From Gammaproteobacteria bacterium (GTDB lineage Bacteria > Pseudomonadota > Gammaproteobacteria > Granulosicoccales > Granulosicoccaceae): DNA of 9,869 nt. The stretch covers positions 1-9,869 of the forward strand of contig JAGRHW010000117.1 of NCBI GenBank assembly GCA_020444765.1, read 5' to 3'. Shown here piece by piece: positions 1-7,651 of the stretch. Every line of letters begins with the position of its first letter. Position 1 is the stretch's first letter. The notes under the pieces are model-generated. The model saw nothing but the letters and a program-made list of their open reading frames with translations. It was not told the origin of the DNA and did not search any database. The position numbers were made by a program, and so were the translations under genes.

Positions 1-330
1 CGGCGGCACGCAGAAGGGACCGATTGCCGACGGCGTCAGATCGACAACCCTGACCCCTTTGGCGGTCAGTTTATCGGAGTTGTCTTTGTGCACATAAGCC
101 GAGGTCGCATCGAAGGCGATCCGGATATTGTCCGCCTCGATATGCGGCAACAGGCCATCGACACCTTCCGCTGTGGTTTTCAGGCCGGCGTCGGCAGCGC
201 GCTTGAGGCCGTCGGAGTTCGGATCGATACCAACCATCCAGACCGGCTCCAGCACCTCACTGCGCTGCAGTTTGTACATCAGATCGGTGCCGATATTACC
301 GGAGCCGATCAGGGCGCAACGAATTTTCAT
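1..330 (-). CDS. dmpF: Acetaldehyde dehydrogenase (acylating), N-terminal part, cut by window edge
   Basis: Reading back from the ATG at 328-330 gives 110 open codons to base 1, so the gene continues outside the window. The N-terminus carries the NAD-binding loop GSGNIGTD (residues 9-16), then MVGIDP, DATSA (about 74-78) and [13 protein letters not shown] near the edge. These match the DmpF/BphJ/MhpF family, which converts acetaldehyde and CoA to acetyl-CoA with NAD+ and works as a channelling complex with the aldolase DmpG. The catalytic cysteine of the family lies further on and is not visible. The start is supported by a GAGG eight bases upstream that overlaps the TGA of dmpE, which indicates coupled translation; the gap to dmpE is 10 nt. 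The Rossmann-loop and IDP motifs make the family assignment secure. The exact subgroup, DmpF-like or BphJ-like, is less certain. Confidence 0.93.
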   Translation of the reverse strand, partial: MKIRCALIGSGNIGTDLMYKLQRSEVLEPVWMVGIDPNSDGLKRAADAGLKTTAEGVDGLLPHIEADNIRIAFDATSAYVHKDNSDKLTAKGVRVVDLTPSAIGPFCVPP

Positions 331-340
331 AGCTACATCC

Positions 341-1129
341 TCAATGAAAGCGAATACGGGTGCGGCCGATGCCGCCAATACTGACCGACATATAATCGCC
401 GGGTTTAACAGGCTGCAAGGGTACCAGCGAGCCGGACAAAATCACTTCCCCGGCTTTCAGCGGCACGCCGAGGCGACCGAGCGTGTTGGCCAGCCAGACC
501 ACACAGTTGACCGGCGAGGCACCCAGCGCCGCAGCGCCGGCTCCGGTGGAACAAACTTCGCCGTTCAGCTCCATCACCATGCCGCAGGTGGTCAGATCGA
601 CCTTGCGTGGATCGACCGCGTCCTGGCCCAGCACGAAATAACCGCAGGAGGCGTTGTCGGCAACGGTATCCTGAATTTTGATTTTCCAGTCGCGGATGCG
701 CGAGTCGACAATTTCAAAGCATGGCACCACGAAATCCGTGGCGGCCAGCACGTCGCTGGCAGTCACGCCCGGCCCAACCAGATCTTTCTTCAGCACAAAA
801 GCCAGTTCACCTTCGGCGCGCGGCTGGATCATGCACTCACTGATCGCCAGCGATTCACCCTCGCCGATCACCATACCGTCGGTCAACTGGCCGAAATCCG
901 GCTGATAGACGCCTAGAAAATCCTGCACCGGCTTGCTGGTAACGCCGATTTTCTTGCCGACGATTTTTTCGCCCGCCTCGAGCCGACGCTTGATGTACTG
1001 CAACTGCACCTGGTAGGCATCTTCCAAGGTGATGTCCGGCGAACGCTGCAACAGCGGCGCCACCGTGCGGCGCGCGCGCCAGGCTTCGTACAGCTCATCG
1101 CCGTATTGTTTGATTAATTCGGGAGACAT
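341..1129 (-). CDS. dmpE: 2-oxopent-4-enoate hydratase (2-hydroxypenta-2,4-dienoate hydratase)
   Basis: 262 residues, the usual length for this family (about 261). It adds water to 2-hydroxypenta-2,4-dienoate to give 4-hydroxy-2-oxovalerate, the substrate of the DmpG aldolase, in the cytoplasm. Diagnostic stretches are GKKIGVTSK (58-66), QPDFGQLTD (76-84), RAEGELAF (104-111), a glutamate at 139 within PCFEIVDSR, and the VADNASCG segment. Glu106, Glu108 and Glu139 fall where the metal-binding glutamates of E. coli MhpD are placed. 4-oxalocrotonate decarboxylase (DmpH) is a homologue of similar length and was considered, but the KKIGVTSK and PDFGQLTD signatures are those of the hydratase. The ATG at 1127-1129 has AGGAG seven bases upstream. 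A 136-nt gap filled by a palindromic element separates it from dmpC, at the place where dmpD sits in the classic operon. dmpF follows after 10 nt. Confidence 0.92.
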   Translation of the reverse strand: MSPELIKQYGDELYEAWRARRTVAPLLQRSPDITLEDAYQVQLQYIKRRLEAGEKIVGKKIGVTSKPVQDFLGVYQPDFGQLTDGMVIGEGESLAISECMIQPRAEGELAFVLKKDLVGPGVTASDVLAATDFVVPCFEIVDSRIRDWKIKIQDTVADNASCGYFVLGQDAVDPRKVDLTTCGMVMELNGEVCSTGAGAAALGASPVNCVVWLANTLGRLGVPLKAGEVILSGSLVPLQPVKPGDYMSVSIGGIGRTRIRFH

Positions 1130-1162
1130 TTATTTGCTCCTGGTTGTATTTTTTGAAATTTC

Positions 1163-1267
1163 GATGAGTCCGTCACGAGCGCCCCAGCGTTGCAATAAGA
1201 AGCGCAGGCGTACTTGAGTACGTTGAGCATCGCAGTCGCAACGCTGGGGGGCGCAGTAGGACTCATC
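1163..1267. repeat. 105-bp palindromic intergenic element between dmpC and dmpE
   Basis: A long imperfect palindrome seen directly in the bases. The outer arms are GATGAGTCC (1163-1171) and GGACTCATC (1259-1267), a perfect 9-bp pair. The inner arms are GCGCCCCAGCGTTGC (1179-1193) and GCAACGCT-GGGGGG-CGC (1238-1254 region), which pair apart from two extra G in the right arm. A small hairpin CGTAC-TTGA-GTACG (1209-1222) lies at the centre. The right end overlaps the TGA of dmpC (1266-1268). No T-run follows on the minus strand, so it is not a standard intrinsic terminator. It looks like a mobile or dispersed palindromic repeat (REP/MITE-like). As RNA it would form a long stem between two operon genes and could affect mRNA processing or stability. 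That it is a dispersed repeat is inferred from one copy only. Confidence 0.8.
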
Positions 1268-2726
1268 ACAATTTCACGCAGACGTTGCGCATCTCGGTAT
1301 AAAACTCCAGCGAGTGCACCCCGCCTTCGCGGCCAATGCCCGATTGTTTGGAGCCACCGAAGGGCGTGCGCAGATCGCGCAAAAACCAGCTGTTAACCCA
1401 GGTGATGCCGACCTGAATCTTGCTGGCGACGCGGTGCGCGCGCGGCAGATTAAGCGTCCAGATGGTGGTGGAAAGCCCATACTCGGTATCGTTGGCAAGG
1501 CGAATGACTTCCTCCTCGCTGTCGAAGGGGCGGATGTGGCAACAAGGGCCGAAAATTTCCTCGCGCACCACGGCGGCGCTTTCCGGCAGATCGGTCCAGA
1601 TGGTTGGCTGCACCCAGGAACCTTCCGCCAGTTCGGCGGGCACGTCCGGCACACCGCCGCCGGTGACCAGGGTTGCACCTTCCTCGACCGCCTTCCGGTA
1701 GTAGGACAGCACTTTGTTACGGTGCTCCTGACTGATCAGCGGGCCATAGGTGACGCCATCATCTTGCGGGCGACCGTAGTTGACGCCTTCGCACTTTTCT
1801 TTCAGCGCCTGGACAAATTTTTCATAGATCGGCCGCTCGACATAAACGCGCTCGGTGCCAAGGCAAACCTGCCCGGTGTTGAGAAATGCGGAACGGAAAA
1901 TCCCGTTGACAGCGGCGTCGAAATCGCAATCTGCGAACACCACCCCTGCATTTTTCCCGCCCAGTTCGAAGGACACATCGCGCATGCCGTTGGAGGCGGC
2001 TTTCATAATCGCCGCGCCGGTGGCGGTTTCGCCGGTAAAGGTGATGGCATCGACGCCGGGATGTTCGGTGAGAAAGGCGCCGGCCGAATCCGGACCAAAG
2101 CCGTGAACCACGTTGTAAACACCTTTGGGAATGCCGACGCTGTTCATGACTTCGCCGAGCAGCGCGGTGGTCAGCGGGGTTTCCTCGGACGGTTTGACCA
2201 CCACCGAATTACCGCAAGCCAGTGCCGGGCCGACCTTCCAGGTCATCAGCAAAAACGGCGCATTCCACGGGCAGACCACACCGATTACGCCTTTAGGCAC
2301 ACGGATGGCGTAGTTCAGCGCGCCCTGGCCGTCCGGTGTGTGCATCATGAAGGATTCAGCGGGCACGTTCTTGATAACGTCGGCAAAGACCTTGAAGTTG
2401 GCCGCGCCGCGTGGAATAAACACATGCCGCATCACATGGCTGGGCTGGCCGGTATCGGCCATTTCGGCTTCGACAAAATCCTCGAAGCGGCGGGTGATTT
2501 CATCGGCCACGCCGTACAGCAGATCGACCCGCGCATCGGTGCTCAACTGACCCCACTCACCTGCCTGCGCCGCGCGTGCCGCCGCGACCGCCGCATCCAC
2601 TTCCGGCCGGCCGGCTTCAGCGATGCTGGCGATGACCCGGTTATCCAGCGGCGAGCGCTTGTCGAAGCGTTTCCCGCTGGCCGCCGCGACAAACTCGCCG
2701 TTAATAAAATTCTCTACCTGTCGCAT
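1266..2726 (-). CDS. dmpC: 2-hydroxymuconic semialdehyde dehydrogenase
   Basis: 486 residues, the same length as DmpC/XylG. It belongs to the aldehyde dehydrogenase superfamily and oxidises the ring-fission product 2-hydroxymuconic semialdehyde with NAD+ to 4-oxalocrotonate (enol form), opening the oxalocrotonate branch of the meta pathway. Visible landmarks: VCPWNAPF (151-158) with the oxyanion-hole Asn155, VVVKPSEETP with cofactor-binding Lys178, FTGET (about 230-234), the general base Glu254 in FELGGKNAG, and nucleophile Cys288 in NTGQVCLGTERVYV. EEIFGP and PFGGSKQSGIGREGG follow in the C-terminal half. The start ATG (2724-2726) is preceded by a purine-rich GGGGGAGAGA. The gene is separated from dmpP by 288 nt holding an intrinsic terminator, so it may have its own promoter, though none is convincing by eye. 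Its stop codon lies inside the palindromic element downstream. Confidence 0.95.
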   Translation of the reverse strand: MRQVENFINGEFVAAASGKRFDKRSPLDNRVIASIAEAGRPEVDAAVAAARAAQAGEWGQLSTDARVDLLYGVADEITRRFEDFVEAEMADTGQPSHVMRHVFIPRGAANFKVFADVIKNVPAESFMMHTPDGQGALNYAIRVPKGVIGVVCPWNAPFLLMTWKVGPALACGNSVVVKPSEETPLTTALLGEVMNSVGIPKGVYNVVHGFGPDSAGAFLTEHPGVDAITFTGETATGAAIMKAASNGMRDVSFELGGKNAGVVFADCDFDAAVNGIFRSAFLNTGQVCLGTERVYVERPIYEKFVQALKEKCEGVNYGRPQDDGVTYGPLISQEHRNKVLSYYRKAVEEGATLVTGGGVPDVPAELAEGSWVQPTIWTDLPESAAVVREEIFGPCCHIRPFDSEEEVIRLANDTEYGLSTTIWTLNLPRAHRVASKIQVGITWVNSWFLRDLRTPFGGSKQSGIGREGGVHSLEFYTEMRNVCVKL

Positions 2727-3014
2727 TCTCTCCCCCTTTATACATCACGACATTCCGGTGCCGGGCGCAGACCTGCAATTCTTTTTATGCAGTTATTGCG
2801 TTTTCAAATCAGTCTAAGCACTACCCACAATACCGTCTAATACTTAGTTGGAAAGCGGCCCATACTTCCCGGGTATCGGTTTTATTTCAAGCTTAACTGT
2901 GTAAAGTGGTCACTATGTGCACAACGAAAGCAACAGACGACCGACGCCCCGACCTGCCGGGAAATAAAAACAGGGAATCCCTTCCCTGCGAAAATCTGCG
3001 ATCCATAACGCCTG
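2727..3014. other. Intergenic region between dmpP and dmpC, no gene seen
   Basis: 288 nt where the classic operon carries dmpQ and dmpB. No open frame here resembles a ferredoxin: no C-x4-C-x2-C motif is visible on the minus strand. It contains an intrinsic terminator close to the dmpP end (2962-2988) and then about 230 nt of more AT-rich sequence up to the dmpC ribosome binding site. I looked for a sigma-54 -24/-12 pair and found none with acceptable flanks. Possible sigma-70 boxes, such as TTTCCA-16-TATTGT on the minus strand, are too weak to call. Confidence 0.6.
2962..2988 (-). terminator. Rho-independent terminator after dmpP
   Basis: Read on the minus strand, the sequence is a perfect 7-bp stem CAGGGAA / TTCCCTG with a GGGA loop, followed at once by TTTTTATTT. 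That is the classic form of an intrinsic terminator. It starts 26 nt after the dmpP stop codon, so it would end or attenuate the transcript running dmpB-dmpKLMNOP and lower expression of dmpC, dmpE and dmpF from the upstream promoter. Confidence 0.85.
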
Positions 3015-4076
3015 TCAAATGGATTTGAACAAGGGGCTGCGCACCTGTTGTGCATCGGCGGCCGAGAGGAATTTCTCGGTATAGATGTCGCGCTCGAACA
3101 GCCGCCCCTGCATCAGCGTGGAAATACAAGCATCGATCATCGCCGGCGGGCCGCAGAGATAGGCCTTGTGCCCTCGAAAGTCGTTGTCAAAATGCGTTTT
3201 CGCCGCCTCGTGAACAAAACCCCGCAAGCCGTTCCACTCGGTATCGTCGCTGGCGTCGGACAAGGCGGGGACATAGCTGAAGTTTTCATGCTGCCCGGCG
3301 AGAGCGAGAAATTCCTCGTGGTAGTACAATTCCTCGCGGCTCCGCTGACCGTAAACCAGGGTGATGGGCAGCTCGAAACCTTCCTCCAGTAAATCCAGAA
3401 TCATCGAACGCGGGCTCGATAAACCCGAGCCACCAGCCATGAACAACACCGGCACCTGGGCCGACTTCTTGACGAAAAACCGCCCATAGGGCCCGGAAAA
3501 ACGCAGTTCGTCACCCACCTGCAATTGTTCATGTAGATAGGTGGTGCCCGCACCGCCCGGCACCTGACGCACATTCAGCTCGATCTCGCCGGATTGCGAG
3601 GGCGCGCTGGCCACGGAAAATGCACGTTTACCGATACCGTTGGGCAAATCCAGATTGATGTACTGGCCGGCCTGAAAGGTGAAAGCCGATGGTGACTTCA
3701 GCGTCACCCAGATGCCCTTGATGGTCGGGGTCAGGGTTTCAATACGACTGACCTCGCCAACATAGTCCTCGACGGGGAGATTTTGCGAATCCGGATCTTC
3801 CTCGATATCGGCTTCGATCACCGTGTCGCTTTCCAGGGTCGCGCAACAGGCCAGACATTGCTGTTCCTCGCGCTCGAAATCCATCAGCGCAAAGCTGGAG
3901 GCTTCGCCGTGCTCGATCTCACCCTCCACCACTTGCACTTTGCAGGTGCCGCACAAGCCGTGGCAGCAGGCGTGGGGCAGGTAAATACCTGCCCGCAACG
4001 CGGCATCGAGTATGGTCTGGTCTTCTTCCACATCGAGCGTGACGCCCAAGGGTTCAATGACGAGTTCATAACTCAT
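3015..4076 (-). CDS. dmpP: Phenol hydroxylase reductase component (2Fe-2S / FAD)
   Basis: 353 residues, the length of DmpP. It carries electrons from NAD(P)H through FAD and a [2Fe-2S] cluster to the diiron centre of the hydroxylase. The N-terminal ferredoxin domain (about 1-95) has Cys37, Cys42, Cys45 and Cys77 in plant-type C-x4-C-x2-C-x31-C spacing. The FAD domain follows, with RAFSVAS at 151-157 and SGPYGRFF at about 194-201. The nucleotide-binding domain has AGGSGLSSP (214-222), VYGQR (241-245), YLCGPPAMID (306-315) and the end motif YTEKF (332-336). The ATG at 4074-4076 lies 7 nt after the dmpO stop, and the Shine-Dalgarno match between them is poor (GAGCGTCCT), so translation is probably coupled to dmpO. 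It is the last gene before an intrinsic terminator. The family assignment is secure. Confidence 0.96.
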   Translation of the reverse strand: MSYELVIEPLGVTLDVEEDQTILDAALRAGIYLPHACCHGLCGTCKVQVVEGEIEHGEASSFALMDFEREEQQCLACCATLESDTVIEADIEEDPDSQNLPVEDYVGEVSRIETLTPTIKGIWVTLKSPSAFTFQAGQYINLDLPNGIGKRAFSVASAPSQSGEIELNVRQVPGGAGTTYLHEQLQVGDELRFSGPYGRFFVKKSAQVPVLFMAGGSGLSSPRSMILDLLEEGFELPITLVYGQRSREELYYHEEFLALAGQHENFSYVPALSDASDDTEWNGLRGFVHEAAKTHFDNDFRGHKAYLCGPPAMIDACISTLMQGRLFERDIYTEKFLSAADAQQVRSPLFKSI

Positions 4077-4083
4077 AGGACGC

Positions 4084-4437
4084 TCACACCCCGGCGACGG
4101 AAATCGGGTGAGTGGTTTGCATGCGCAACTGATCCTTGTGGCCGATGCCGTTTTCCGCCAGTGATTTGTTGAAATCCGGCGTCCAGGGCTGGTTGGATTT
4201 CAGCCAGGTCACCTCGTCCCAGTTCACTTCGGCAGCGGTCGGGTCCGGCGAAATCAGCGCGGTCAAAGGGCCTTTGACCAGCTCGGCGAACGGCGTTTCC
4301 GGCGGCAAACACAGCAGAAACGGCGCGGCAAACATCAAATGATGATCCCAACTGACATACACCAGCTGCTTGCCGTTGAAGTGATCGACCGTGTCTCTCG
4401 GCACCCCTTGATAGGCACCACGTGCAGCGACAGTCAT
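4084..4437 (-). CDS. dmpO: Phenol hydroxylase gamma subunit
   Basis: 117 residues, close to DmpO and LapO. It is the small subunit of the (alpha-beta-gamma)2 hydroxylase; it holds no cofactor but is needed for a stable, active complex. Family features are the opening VPRDTVDHFNGKQLVYVSWD (13-32), the hydrophobic HHLMFAAPFLLCLPP (33-47), and the tail NGIGHKDQLRM. The start ATG (4435-4437) has AGAGG nine bases upstream. The gap to dmpN is 65 nt, wider than between most genes of the cluster, and the gap to dmpP is only 7 nt. The assignment rests on sequence resemblance and on position between the alpha subunit and the reductase. Confidence 0.93.
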   Translation of the reverse strand: MTVAARGAYQGVPRDTVDHFNGKQLVYVSWDHHLMFAAPFLLCLPPETPFAELVKGPLTALISPDPTAAEVNWDEVTWLKSNQPWTPDFNKSLAENGIGHKDQLRMQTTHPISVAGV

Positions 4438-4502
4438 CGTTATTATCCTCTTGTAAATTTGCTCGGGTAAACGGACCGGGTAAACCGGTCCGGCCTTGTC
4501 AC

Positions 4503-6023
4503 CTAACCGTTAGTGGTACTCAAACCCCGCCATGCGTCGAAGTTCTGCTGATCTTCGGAGCCCACGTAGTCGCCATTGTCCTTGCCGTTGACCAGGCTGA
4601 CCCAGTCCATCCAGCCGGGCACGTCACCGTACAGCGGTTCCTGGAAAAGCTGCGGCATGGGCATCCAGGCCTGGATGTATTTTTCCGGCTCGTTTTCGAA
4701 GATGTGCTGACAGTGGTCGGAGCAGAAGTGATACTTCTCACCCTTGTATTCCAGCTCGCGATGGCAAAGCATGGTGGGGTCGTCCGGTTCGGTAAAGACT
4801 TCCGGCAATTGACAGGTCTGACACAACTTGGCGAGGCCGAAGTTCTGGAATTGCTTGCCTTCGTCGGCGAGTTTCTTCATGTACTCCCAGCGCGGGCGGT
4901 AGTATTTGTCGAAGGTGTCCGGGTATTTTTTCGACAGCCATTCCAGGTCTTCTTGCGGCGGAATCCAGCTGTGGAAGGCGGTGCCGAAACTCCATTGATA
5001 CAGGCCTAGCATCAACTGATGCGACATATGATCGACCGCCTTGCCGGCATCTTCCCAGCCTTTGGGCGGACGAATGCCGTAGCGCGCCAGATCGCGGAAC
5101 AGCGCGCCGCCGTTGTCTTCGGCGTAGATTTCCCAGGCTTCGCGCCAGGACATCACGCGCTTGGGCAACATGTAATCCATCATGGCGCTGACCAGGCCCA
5201 GCACGCGGAAGCCGCGCCAGAACCATTTGTCGATCCAGGCTTGCACAATGGGCAGGTTGTCCGGGTCCTGTTCCAGCATGAATTTGATGCATTCCAGGCC
5301 CAGCGTCATATGGCGTGCTTCATCGGACTGTGCGGAGAAGCCAAAGGTCACGGTGGCCATGTCGCCGTTATAGGCCGCACCGGACATAAACGGCACGAAC
5401 AAGAGGTTGGTCAACACATATTCAAACGAGAAGCCGATGGCGATCATGAACTCGAACGGCCCGGCGGACATGGCGTCATCGAAGAAGGAACGCGGCACCG
5501 AGGTGTACCAGATGCGGTCGCGCTGATCGGCAAAGGCATGGAAGCCGTTGTAGAACTTGTTGTAGTTGGACAGCGCATGAATCTGGGTTTGCGCATGACG
5601 CATTTCATCCAGCGACTGCATCTGGCAGGCCACCTGCGTACCGACGCCCGGAAATTCGCGTCCGACGCGGGCAAAACCTTTATGCGCAGCGTATTCACCG
5701 GGGCTGATGGCCTGCAGGAACATTTTCAGCGCGGTGAGATAGCGCGCGTCGGTGATGTTCAAGTGGCCGTTGTTTTGCGCGTGCGCATCGATAATCGCGT
5801 AGAACTTGCGCTCCTTTTCCGCCTGATATTTCCAGTAGGCATCCATGGTGAGCCGGAAGGGGTCTTCCCATTTGCTCCAGTCATGTATTTTGATTCCCTC
5901 GTACGTCGCGTAGGGAAAAACCTCTTCCGCCGAATGGTAGCTGGGCTCCCAGCCAAGATCGCGGGTCAGCCAGACGTATTTTTCTTTCAGGCTGAGCTTT
6001 TTTTGCTTAACTTTGACATCCAT
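4503..6023 (-). CDS. dmpN: Phenol hydroxylase alpha subunit, catalytic diiron monooxygenase
   Basis: 506 residues. This large subunit binds phenol or methylphenols and inserts one oxygen atom ortho to the hydroxyl at a carboxylate-bridged diiron centre, giving catechol. The two iron-binding halves are complete: Glu110 (PGEYAAH), Glu140 and His143 (DEMRH), then Glu201 (FSFEYVLTN), Glu235 and His238 (DEARH). This is the spacing of bacterial multicomponent monooxygenases. A C-terminal cysteine cluster, Cys401-x2-Cys404 and Cys434-x3-Cys438 (YHFCSDHC), matches the zinc/YHS-like domain of phenol hydroxylases and separates it from methane monooxygenase alpha chains. The start ATG (6021-6023) has an excellent GAGGAGG seven bases upstream, and 16 nt separate it from dmpM. 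No truncation or missing ligand is seen, so the enzyme should be active. Confidence 0.97.
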   Translation of the reverse strand: MDVKVKQKKLSLKEKYVWLTRDLGWEPSYHSAEEVFPYATYEGIKIHDWSKWEDPFRLTMDAYWKYQAEKERKFYAIIDAHAQNNGHLNITDARYLTALKMFLQAISPGEYAAHKGFARVGREFPGVGTQVACQMQSLDEMRHAQTQIHALSNYNKFYNGFHAFADQRDRIWYTSVPRSFFDDAMSAGPFEFMIAIGFSFEYVLTNLLFVPFMSGAAYNGDMATVTFGFSAQSDEARHMTLGLECIKFMLEQDPDNLPIVQAWIDKWFWRGFRVLGLVSAMMDYMLPKRVMSWREAWEIYAEDNGGALFRDLARYGIRPPKGWEDAGKAVDHMSHQLMLGLYQWSFGTAFHSWIPPQEDLEWLSKKYPDTFDKYYRPRWEYMKKLADEGKQFQNFGLAKLCQTCQLPEVFTEPDDPTMLCHRELEYKGEKYHFCSDHCQHIFENEPEKYIQAWMPMPQLFQEPLYGDVPGWMDWVSLVNGKDNGDYVGSEDQQNFDAWRGLSTTNG

Positions 6024-6039
6024 CGTTAATCCTCCTCGG

Positions 6040-6309
6040 TTACTCCGACCAGCTCAGCGTCAGGGTGTCGTCATCTTCATCGACATGGCCAGACAGCGTG
6101 ATCAGATTGATATTGATTTCCTGCAGATCGAAATCCCGACCGATTTGTTCTTCGATGGTTTCGCGCTTGATAACCAGTTCGCCGGGGGCATTGATCTTGA
6201 CCATCGCCGGCTCGTGAAGCACCTCGGCCTTGGGATTATCCAGCGTGATGGCCTCAATAATCGGCCGGGTTTCTTCATTGGCCTGAAAGGCTATAAATAC
6301 AGTAGACAT
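6040..6309 (-). CDS. dmpM: Phenol hydroxylase activator (effector) protein
   Basis: 89 residues, the length of DmpM. This cofactor-free regulatory protein docks on the hydroxylase and raises turnover, like MmoB of methane monooxygenase. The family pattern is an N-terminal strand STVFIAFQANEETRPIIEAI (2-21), the central PAMVKINAPGELVIKRETIEE, and an acidic C-terminal half. The start ATG (6307-6309) has GAGGA eight bases upstream, placed just after the dmpL TAA; the intergenic gap is 14 nt on that side and 16 nt to dmpN. The tight spacing indicates co-translation of the oxygenase genes. Confidence 0.95.
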   Translation of the reverse strand: MSTVFIAFQANEETRPIIEAITLDNPKAEVLHEPAMVKINAPGELVIKRETIEEQIGRDFDLQEININLITLSGHVDEDDDTLTLSWSE

Positions 6310-6323
6310 CGGGTTATTCCTCG

Positions 6324-7316
6324 TTACACGGCCAGGCCGGTTTTCGTCAGGCGCGCTTTCAGGTCGTCAAGCTGTTCGGCGACCACCTCGTCGGCTTTTT
6401 CCTTGTAGACCAGCGCAACCACCGGCAACAGCGCCGCCACCGCGCGTTCACTCCACGCTTTTGCCCAGCCTTGTAAAACAGCTTTGTTTTCTTCCGACTC
6501 GGCGGCGGCAATTTTGATGACCGAATCCGACCAGCGTTTGGTTTCGTCGAACCAGTTGCTCATAAACTGGGTGAGCATGGGAACCGCCTGCCCGCCCTGG
6601 GTGGCGAAGTGATCTTCGACGATGGTTTTGTAAATCAGCGGATACAGCAATCCATCCAGCGCAATATTCTGTGCGACGAACACTTCGAAGGGATCGCGGT
6701 TGACCAGACAATCTTCTGTATAGCGGCGCAGTGACTGCCACTCTGCCCGATTCATCCAGGCGTCTTTCCCTTGTTTCAAGGCATCGACATCGCCCAGCAT
6801 CAAACCGATTTTCGACAGGTACTGAGCAATACCGAGACAATCCATCGCGTAATACAGGCATGGTTGAGTAAAGGTCGTGCCATAACCGTAACCGCAGATA
6901 AAGGTGTTATTGAGATTCGCGCCCCAGGCTGCATGCCGCAGCGGCATCAGCACCTGCAATGCCTGCTCGCGGACTTCATCCGGCAGCAAACCGGCCAACC
7001 CGCGCGATTCGATAAAGTCGAAATTGGCTTCGGCGGTTTCCTGCTGCCGGGCACGGGCCAGCGTGTAGGAGCTGTAGTAATACTGGCGAGGGTCCTTGAA
7101 AGCATACCAGTCCGCCATCTTTATTTTACTGAGATCCGGGTCATAGAGTTCCTGATCCGGCGCCCAGGTCGGCTTGTAGTGCAGGTTTTCCTGCGCCTGG
7201 ATATCATAGCTACCTTCCTGATAGCGGCTTGCCGGCTTGTCGCCGAAGCGCCTGATCAGGTGATCGAAAGCCTGACGCTGAGGTTCGATACTCACCGTCC
7301 GTAAATCTATTTGCAT
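6324..7316 (-). CDS. dmpL: Phenol hydroxylase beta subunit
   Basis: 330 residues, the usual length for DmpL/LapL. It is the beta chain of the hydroxylase, homologous to alpha in fold but without diiron ligands; it forms the dimer interface and part of the effector-docking canyon. Recognisable stretches are RYQEGSYDIQAQENLHYKPTW (split 31-40 and 41-51), ADWYAFKDPRQYYYSSYTLA (68-87) and the mid-chain CGYGYGTTFTQPCLYYAMD. The start ATG (7314-7316) has GAGAGGA seven bases upstream. The gap to dmpK is 49 nt and to dmpM 14 nt. The family and the subunit role are clear from the ADWYAFKDPRQYYY motif and from position. Confidence 0.95.
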   Translation of the reverse strand: MQIDLRTVSIEPQRQAFDHLIRRFGDKPASRYQEGSYDIQAQENLHYKPTWAPDQELYDPDLSKIKMADWYAFKDPRQYYYSSYTLARARQQETAEANFDFIESRGLAGLLPDEVREQALQVLMPLRHAAWGANLNNTFICGYGYGTTFTQPCLYYAMDCLGIAQYLSKIGLMLGDVDALKQGKDAWMNRAEWQSLRRYTEDCLVNRDPFEVFVAQNIALDGLLYPLIYKTIVEDHFATQGGQAVPMLTQFMSNWFDETKRWSDSVIKIAAAESEENKAVLQGWAKAWSERAVAALLPVVALVYKEKADEVVAEQLDDLKARLTKTGLAV

Positions 7317-7365
7317 ACTGTCTTCCTCTCGTAATCAGTGTCGATGAAAATGCATCGAATACTTG

Positions 7366-7641
7366 TTATTGCGGTGTCACATCGCGCAGACGCCACGCCC
7401 AGTCAGCATCTTCCTCGCTAAGTGGCGCACCTGCGCCGTCCATAAAAACCACCGCATTTTCTTCGCAAAACTCGCGGAAAGCCTCCTCATCGAGAATCAT
7501 CTCGATAAAGATTTCCGGCTCCGCCACCGCGTATTCAAACTCGACAAAATGCGGCGGCTTTTTACCGATGACCCTGACGTAGCGCTTGCTGATATCGAGC
7601 GCCGGATCGGCGCTCGCTTGTGTGGATGCGGATTGCTTCAT
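7366..7641 (-). CDS. dmpK: Phenol hydroxylase assembly/activation subunit
   Basis: 91 residues, the size of DmpK/LapK. In Pseudomonas DmpK is needed to obtain active oxygenase, apparently by helping the apo-enzyme take up iron, and it inhibits when in excess. The conserved core is visible: DISKRYVRVIGKKPPHFVEF (17-36), an AEPEIFIEMIL helix and AFREFCEENAVVFMD (54-68). The ATG (7639-7641) is 10 nt after the dmpB stop, and its GAGG overlaps that TGA, so translation is probably coupled to dmpB. In the classic operon dmpK is the first gene; here the dioxygenase precedes it. Confidence 0.92.
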   Translation of the reverse strand: MKQSASTQASADPALDISKRYVRVIGKKPPHFVEFEYAVAEPEIFIEMILDEEAFREFCEENAVVFMDGAGAPLSEEDADWAWRLRDVTPQ

Positions 7642-7651
7642 AAGCCCGGCC

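Noticed and set aside
128..916. 262-codon open frame on the plus strand opposite dmpE and dmpF
   Set aside because: It spans two genes read on the other strand, both with clear family motifs, so it is a composition artefact.
2747..2785. Possible -24/-12 promoter in front of dmpC (GG-N10-GC on the minus strand)
   Set aside because: Only the GG and GC dinucleotides fit; the surrounding bases do not match TGGCAC or TTGCW and such pairs are common by chance in GC-rich DNA.
1314..2840. 508-codon open frame on the plus strand opposite dmpC
   Set aside because: It is a high-GC antisense shadow of dmpC: the minus-strand frame has every aldehyde dehydrogenase motif and this one resembles no family.
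2893..3129. 78-codon minus-strand frame at the end of dmpP, considered as a dmpQ remnant
   Set aside because: It overlaps dmpP out of frame and lacks the ferredoxin cysteine motif; no DmpQ-like segment is visible.
5019..6029. 336-codon open frame on the plus strand opposite dmpN
   Set aside because: Antisense shadow of dmpN, which has complete diiron ligands on the minus strand; the plus frame has no recognisable motif or RBS.
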